Positions 61,418-64,000 of a stretch of 64,000 nucleotides of DNA are shown here, one piece after another (within the stretch, counting starts at the first letter, position 1; every line of letters begins with the position of its first letter). The DNA is from Phyllobacteriaceae bacterium (GTDB lineage Bacteria > Pseudomonadota > Alphaproteobacteria > Rhizobiales > Rhizobiaceae), in assembly GCA_002708825.1 (NCBI GenBank), contig PAPF01000016.1, positions 146,428-210,427 of the forward strand. Reading direction: 5' to 3'. The notes under the pieces were generated by a model, which saw only the letters and a program-made list of their open reading frames with translations, did no database searches and was not told the origin of the DNA. Made by a program: the position numbers and the translations under genes.

Positions 61418-62086
61418 CTATTGCAGGTTGACCGGTGATTCGTCCTGGTCGCGCAGGGCCATCTCCGTCATCGCCACCAGCGTATCGGCGCGCGCCTTCA
61501 GGTCGGCGGCTTCGAGCAAGGCCTGCTTTTCCGCCGAGCCGTAGGGCGCCATCATGGACAGCGCGTTGACGAGCGTCACATTGCCCGCACGCATCACGCT
61601 TTCCCAGTCGGCTTCCATGTCGTTGGCATCGAGATAGGCCCGGAACGCGGCCAGAAGCGCCTCCCGGTCGATCGAGCTTTCCTGTTCGTCCTGCTTGAGA
61701 TCGGCGATGAAATGGGAGACGCGCGCCTGTCGGTAAGGCGTGCGAACATTGAGTTCCTCGATCACGCGAAACCGCGTGACACCGTCAAGCGAAATGATGT
61801 AGCGGCCATCGCCCGTTTCGGCGAACGACGTGATCCGCCCCATGCAGCCCATGCGGCACAAGGCCGGTTCACCGTCATCGCGCCGGCAGCCATCGAGCGC
61901 GGGCTGGATCATCCCGATATGGCGGTTCCCGGCAAGGGCGTCATCCACCATTTGCAGATAACGCGGTTCGAAGATGTTGAGCGGCATCCGCCCGCCCGGC
62001 AACAGGAGCGCGCCGGAGAGCGGAAAGACGGGGATCACGGCCGCGAGGTCGCTCTCGTCCCGGTAGCGGGCATTGCCAACCTGCAT
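61418..62086 (-). CDS. Lon N-terminal (substrate-binding) domain protein
   Basis: A 222-aa protein consisting of the Lon LAN domain only: IPVFPLSGALLLPGGRMPLNIFEPRYLQM at the N-terminus, then GCMGRITSF and helical regions. No ATPase or protease domain is present. Similar stand-alone proteins are common in Alphaproteobacteria; the function is unknown. GGAGAGGTTTACCC precedes the ATG at 62086. Located between the CnoX-like gene and the Trm112-like gene. Confidence 0.92.
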   Translation of the reverse strand: MQVGNARYRDESDLAAVIPVFPLSGALLLPGGRMPLNIFEPRYLQMVDDALAGNRHIGMIQPALDGCRRDDGEPALCRMGCMGRITSFAETGDGRYIISLDGVTRFRVIEELNVRTPYRQARVSHFIADLKQDEQESSIDREALLAAFRAYLDANDMEADWESVMRAGNVTLVNALSMMAPYGSAEKQALLEAADLKARADTLVAMTEMALRDQDESPVNLQ

Positions 62087-62173
62087 GGGTAAACCTCTCC
62101 TCTCTGCACCTTTCCGGAAAGATGGGCCGGCCCGACCGAATCTCAAGGTTTGGAGGAAAACTTGGCCCGGACG

Positions 62174-63133
62174 TCAGGAGAAGAGCAGCGACGACAGCCG
62201 GCGCCTCGCCGACAGCGTGGCAGGATCGCTCATGCCCCAGGCCTCGAAGAAGGTGAGCAACTGGTTGCGCGCCGCGTCCTCGTTCCAGTTCCGGTCCGCC
62301 TTGATGATGGCAAGCAGGTGCTCGGCCGCCTTCTGACGGTCGCCGCGGGCATTCTCGATCTTCGCCAGGTCCATCCGTGCCTCATGGTCGTCGGGATTGT
62401 CGGCAAGGCGGCGCGCCAGTTCCATCGGATCGCCGAGCGATCCGACTTCCGCGTCAAGTGCCATGCGGGCCTTCAGCGCCTTGACCGTTTCAGCCTCCTG
62501 CTTGCCGGCCGGCACGCGATCCAGGATCTGGTTGGCCTGGTCCTTGTCCCCCATCTCGTAAAGCACGGTCGCGGCATGACCGAGCACGTCGGCATTCTCC
62601 GGGTCCTGCTGAAGAATGGCGCCGTAAATCTGCAGCGCTGACGGGTTGTCACCCTCGTCACGCGCCTTCTGCGCCGCTTCCAGCGCCTCGGTGAGGCCGT
62701 CATCGGCGGGACCGGCGAGTTTTTCGATGAACTGTCTGATATGCGTTTCGGGCAGCGCGCCCATGAAGCCGTCCACAGGCTGGCCGTTCACGAAGGCGAA
62801 TACGGCCGGTATGGACTGGACCCCGAGCTGGCCGGCGATCTGCGGATGTTCGTCGATGTTCATCTTGACGAGCTTGACCTTGCCGCGCGCCTCGCGGACC
62901 ACCTTCTCGATGGCCGGGCCGAGCTGGCGGCAGGGCCCGCACCAGGGCGCCCAGAAATCCACCAGGACCGGCTGTTTCCTGGATTCCTCGATCACGTCGG
63001 CACGGAAACCGGCCGTTGTCGTGTCCTTGATCAGGTCGCCGCTGCCGGCTTGCGTCGCCGGGGCATCGCCGAAGGTCATGGTCGTGTCGTAGCCGGTCTG
63101 GCCTGTCTGGTAGGGATTGTTGCCGTTCGTCAT
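62174..63133 (-). CDS. Thioredoxin domain with TPR tail, CnoX-like
   Basis: A 319-aa protein with an N-terminal thioredoxin domain (WCGPC, Cys65/Cys68) and a C-terminal TPR region (DNPSALQIYGAILQQDPENAD, then DNPDDHEARMDLAKIENARGD). The layout matches CnoX, the chaperedoxin that protects unfolded proteins and passes them to GroEL or DnaK. In many CnoX proteins the active site lacks the first Cys; here both are present, so thiol-redox activity is also likely. GGAG precedes the ATG at 63133. Confidence 0.92.
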   Translation of the reverse strand: MTNGNNPYQTGQTGYDTTMTFGDAPATQAGSGDLIKDTTTAGFRADVIEESRKQPVLVDFWAPWCGPCRQLGPAIEKVVREARGKVKLVKMNIDEHPQIAGQLGVQSIPAVFAFVNGQPVDGFMGALPETHIRQFIEKLAGPADDGLTEALEAAQKARDEGDNPSALQIYGAILQQDPENADVLGHAATVLYEMGDKDQANQILDRVPAGKQEAETVKALKARMALDAEVGSLGDPMELARRLADNPDDHEARMDLAKIENARGDRQKAAEHLLAIIKADRNWNEDAARNQLLTFFEAWGMSDPATLSARRRLSSLLFS

Positions 63134-63175
63134 GGAAATGCTCCGCAAGAGGCCGGTCATCCGGCGCGTTGCCGT

Positions 63176-63685
63176 TTACTTTGCGATTTGTTCGGCGAGA
63201 TTCAAGATGTGCGGCCTGTGCCCGGTCGCCTCTATGAATCGCAGCAGGTCGGCCGGCGCGATGGAGGTCGTGGCCGTGTTCACGAGGGGATGGCAGTTGA
63301 CGACCGGGTGATCGAGCAGCGATTCATCGATGTAGATCCGGACCACGCCCTTGTCGTCATTGATGACACCGAATGCAGTCACGGCACCGGGCGATACGCC
63401 GAGCAGCGCTTCCATGGCTTCGGCCTTGCCGAATGAGACACGGCTGGCCGCACCGATGACCTTGTGGATCTGCTTGAGATCGACGTCGGCCTCTTCGTCC
63501 ACCGTGAGAAGGAAATAATTGTCCTTCTTGTCCTTGAGAAACAGGTTCTTGGTGTGTCCGCCCGGGATCTGGCCCCGCAGGGCCTGCGACTGTGCCACGG
63601 TAAAGAGCGGCTCGTGTGTCACCGTTTTGACCGGAATTCCAAGCTCTGCCAGAAAGGCCAGGAGATCGGCTTCTCCCTTTGCCAT
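63176..63685 (-). CDS. Prolyl-tRNA editing domain protein, ProX-like
   Basis: A 169-aa YbaK/ProXp-type protein that hydrolyses mischarged aminoacyl-tRNAs (for example Ala-tRNA(Pro)). The family segments VKTVTHEPLFTVAQSQ, GGHTKNLFLKDKKDNYFLL, ASRVSFGKAEAMEALL and GAVTAFGVINDDKG are present. The ATG at 63685 has AAGGGGACAGAC upstream; the open frame further up runs through the tRNA gene and is not real. First gene of a minus-strand group with the CnoX-like, Lon-domain and Trm112-like genes. Confidence 0.93.
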   Translation of the reverse strand: MAKGEADLLAFLAELGIPVKTVTHEPLFTVAQSQALRGQIPGGHTKNLFLKDKKDNYFLLTVDEEADVDLKQIHKVIGAASRVSFGKAEAMEALLGVSPGAVTAFGVINDDKGVVRIYIDESLLDHPVVNCHPLVNTATTSIAPADLLRFIEATGHRPHILNLAEQIAK

Positions 63686-63895
63686 GTCTGTCCCCTTCTG
63701 CTGTCTTCGTGACGTGGTTTTGCCTGAACGGGCATCCCGAAACAAGCCATGTCCTGTTCTTGCGCGCCCGCTACGGCCATGGGGGGACGGGTCCGAAAAA
63801 ATGCCGCGGCGCGCTGTTTTCCTGTTTTTGCCTCTTGCAATCCGCAGCGGCTTCGGCGATATAGGCGCCGCTCGCGGGCATTGTTCCGTGATCGA

Positions 63896-63970
63896 GCGGG
63901 TGTAGCTCAGGGGTAGAGCACAACCTTGCCAAGGTTGGGGTCGAGGGTTCGAATCCCTTCGCCCGCTCCA
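63896..63970 (+). tRNA. tRNA-Gly (anticodon GCC)
   Basis: The acceptor stem GCGGGTG pairs with CGCCCGC. The D-arm, the anticodon stem CAACC/GGTTG with loop TTGCCAA, and the T-arm GGTTCGAATCC are complete, and the 3' CCA is encoded. Sequence after it turns AT-rich up to the window end. Confidence 0.97.
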
Positions 63971-64000
63971 AAAATCAACAATGATTTCAAGCATTTAACA

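Noticed and set aside
63686..63994. N-terminal extension of the ProX-like gene through the tRNA
   Set aside because: It reads the tRNA-Gly antisense and has no ribosome site; the ATG at 63685 has a good one.

Overview
This is a GC-rich chromosomal segment from an alphaproteobacterium of the order Hyphomicrobiales (Rhizobiales), probably near Mesorhizobium, Nitratireductor, Brucella or Aurantimonas relatives. Evidence: the dapF-mtaB-ftsY-ispZ block, the mdh-sucCDAB-lpdA cluster behind a Brucella Omp19-like lipoprotein and a ZapE/AFG1 ATPase, DUF2794, a probable ybhL-type leader before a Bax inhibitor-1 gene, a GAAC-N7-GAAC LexA box and a TTAA-N7-TTAAC CtrA-type box. It reads as core genome: I see no transposase, prophage, CRISPR array, plasmid gene or recognisable defence island.

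Layout. 0-2 kb: a cut-off secreted protein, a membrane anti-sigma factor and its ECF sigma factor, then a small Cys/Gly-rich secreted protein. 2-9 kb: a TesA-like esterase divergent from a YbbA/YbbP-type ABC exporter, a Bax inhibitor-1 protein with a structured leader, an acetyltransferase, DUF2794 and DUF1223. 9-15 kb: aconitase divergent from the cytochrome c biogenesis operon ccmABCDG. 15-23 kb: a Nudix hydrolase, septation protein IspZ, FtsY, MtaB, DapF, a metallo-beta-lactamase-fold hydrolase and small secreted or membrane proteins. 23-36 kb: Omp19-like lipoprotein, ZapE, then malate dehydrogenase, succinyl-CoA synthetase, 2-oxoglutarate dehydrogenase E1/E2, a secreted protein, an SDR and E3.

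36-44 kb: TraB/GumN protein, XerC, rimM-trmD, a TSUP transporter, rplS, a DUF418 protein and leuC. 44-47 kb: a membrane protein with a dead GGDEF domain and several small secreted or lipoprotein genes, one MliC-like. 47-53 kb: sdhCDAB, then a CitE-like lyase, DUF1737 and an M20 amidohydrolase. 53-60 kb: a single-domain response regulator, a zincin and the SOS mutasome imuA-imuB-dnaE2 under a LexA box. 60-64 kb: a 50-bp tandem hairpin repeat, a TetR regulator, Trm112-like, Lon-N-domain, CnoX-like and ProX-like genes and tRNA-Gly(GCC).

Functionally the window holds a large part of the TCA cycle and its electron-transfer partners (acnA, mdh, sucCDAB, lpdA, sdhCDAB, ccm), plus translation and division genes and inducible mutagenesis. 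The least explained sequence is non-coding: the 50-bp hairpin array starting at the dnaE2 stop codon, a near-perfect three-way-junction structure before mdh, and the leader of the Bax inhibitor-1 gene.
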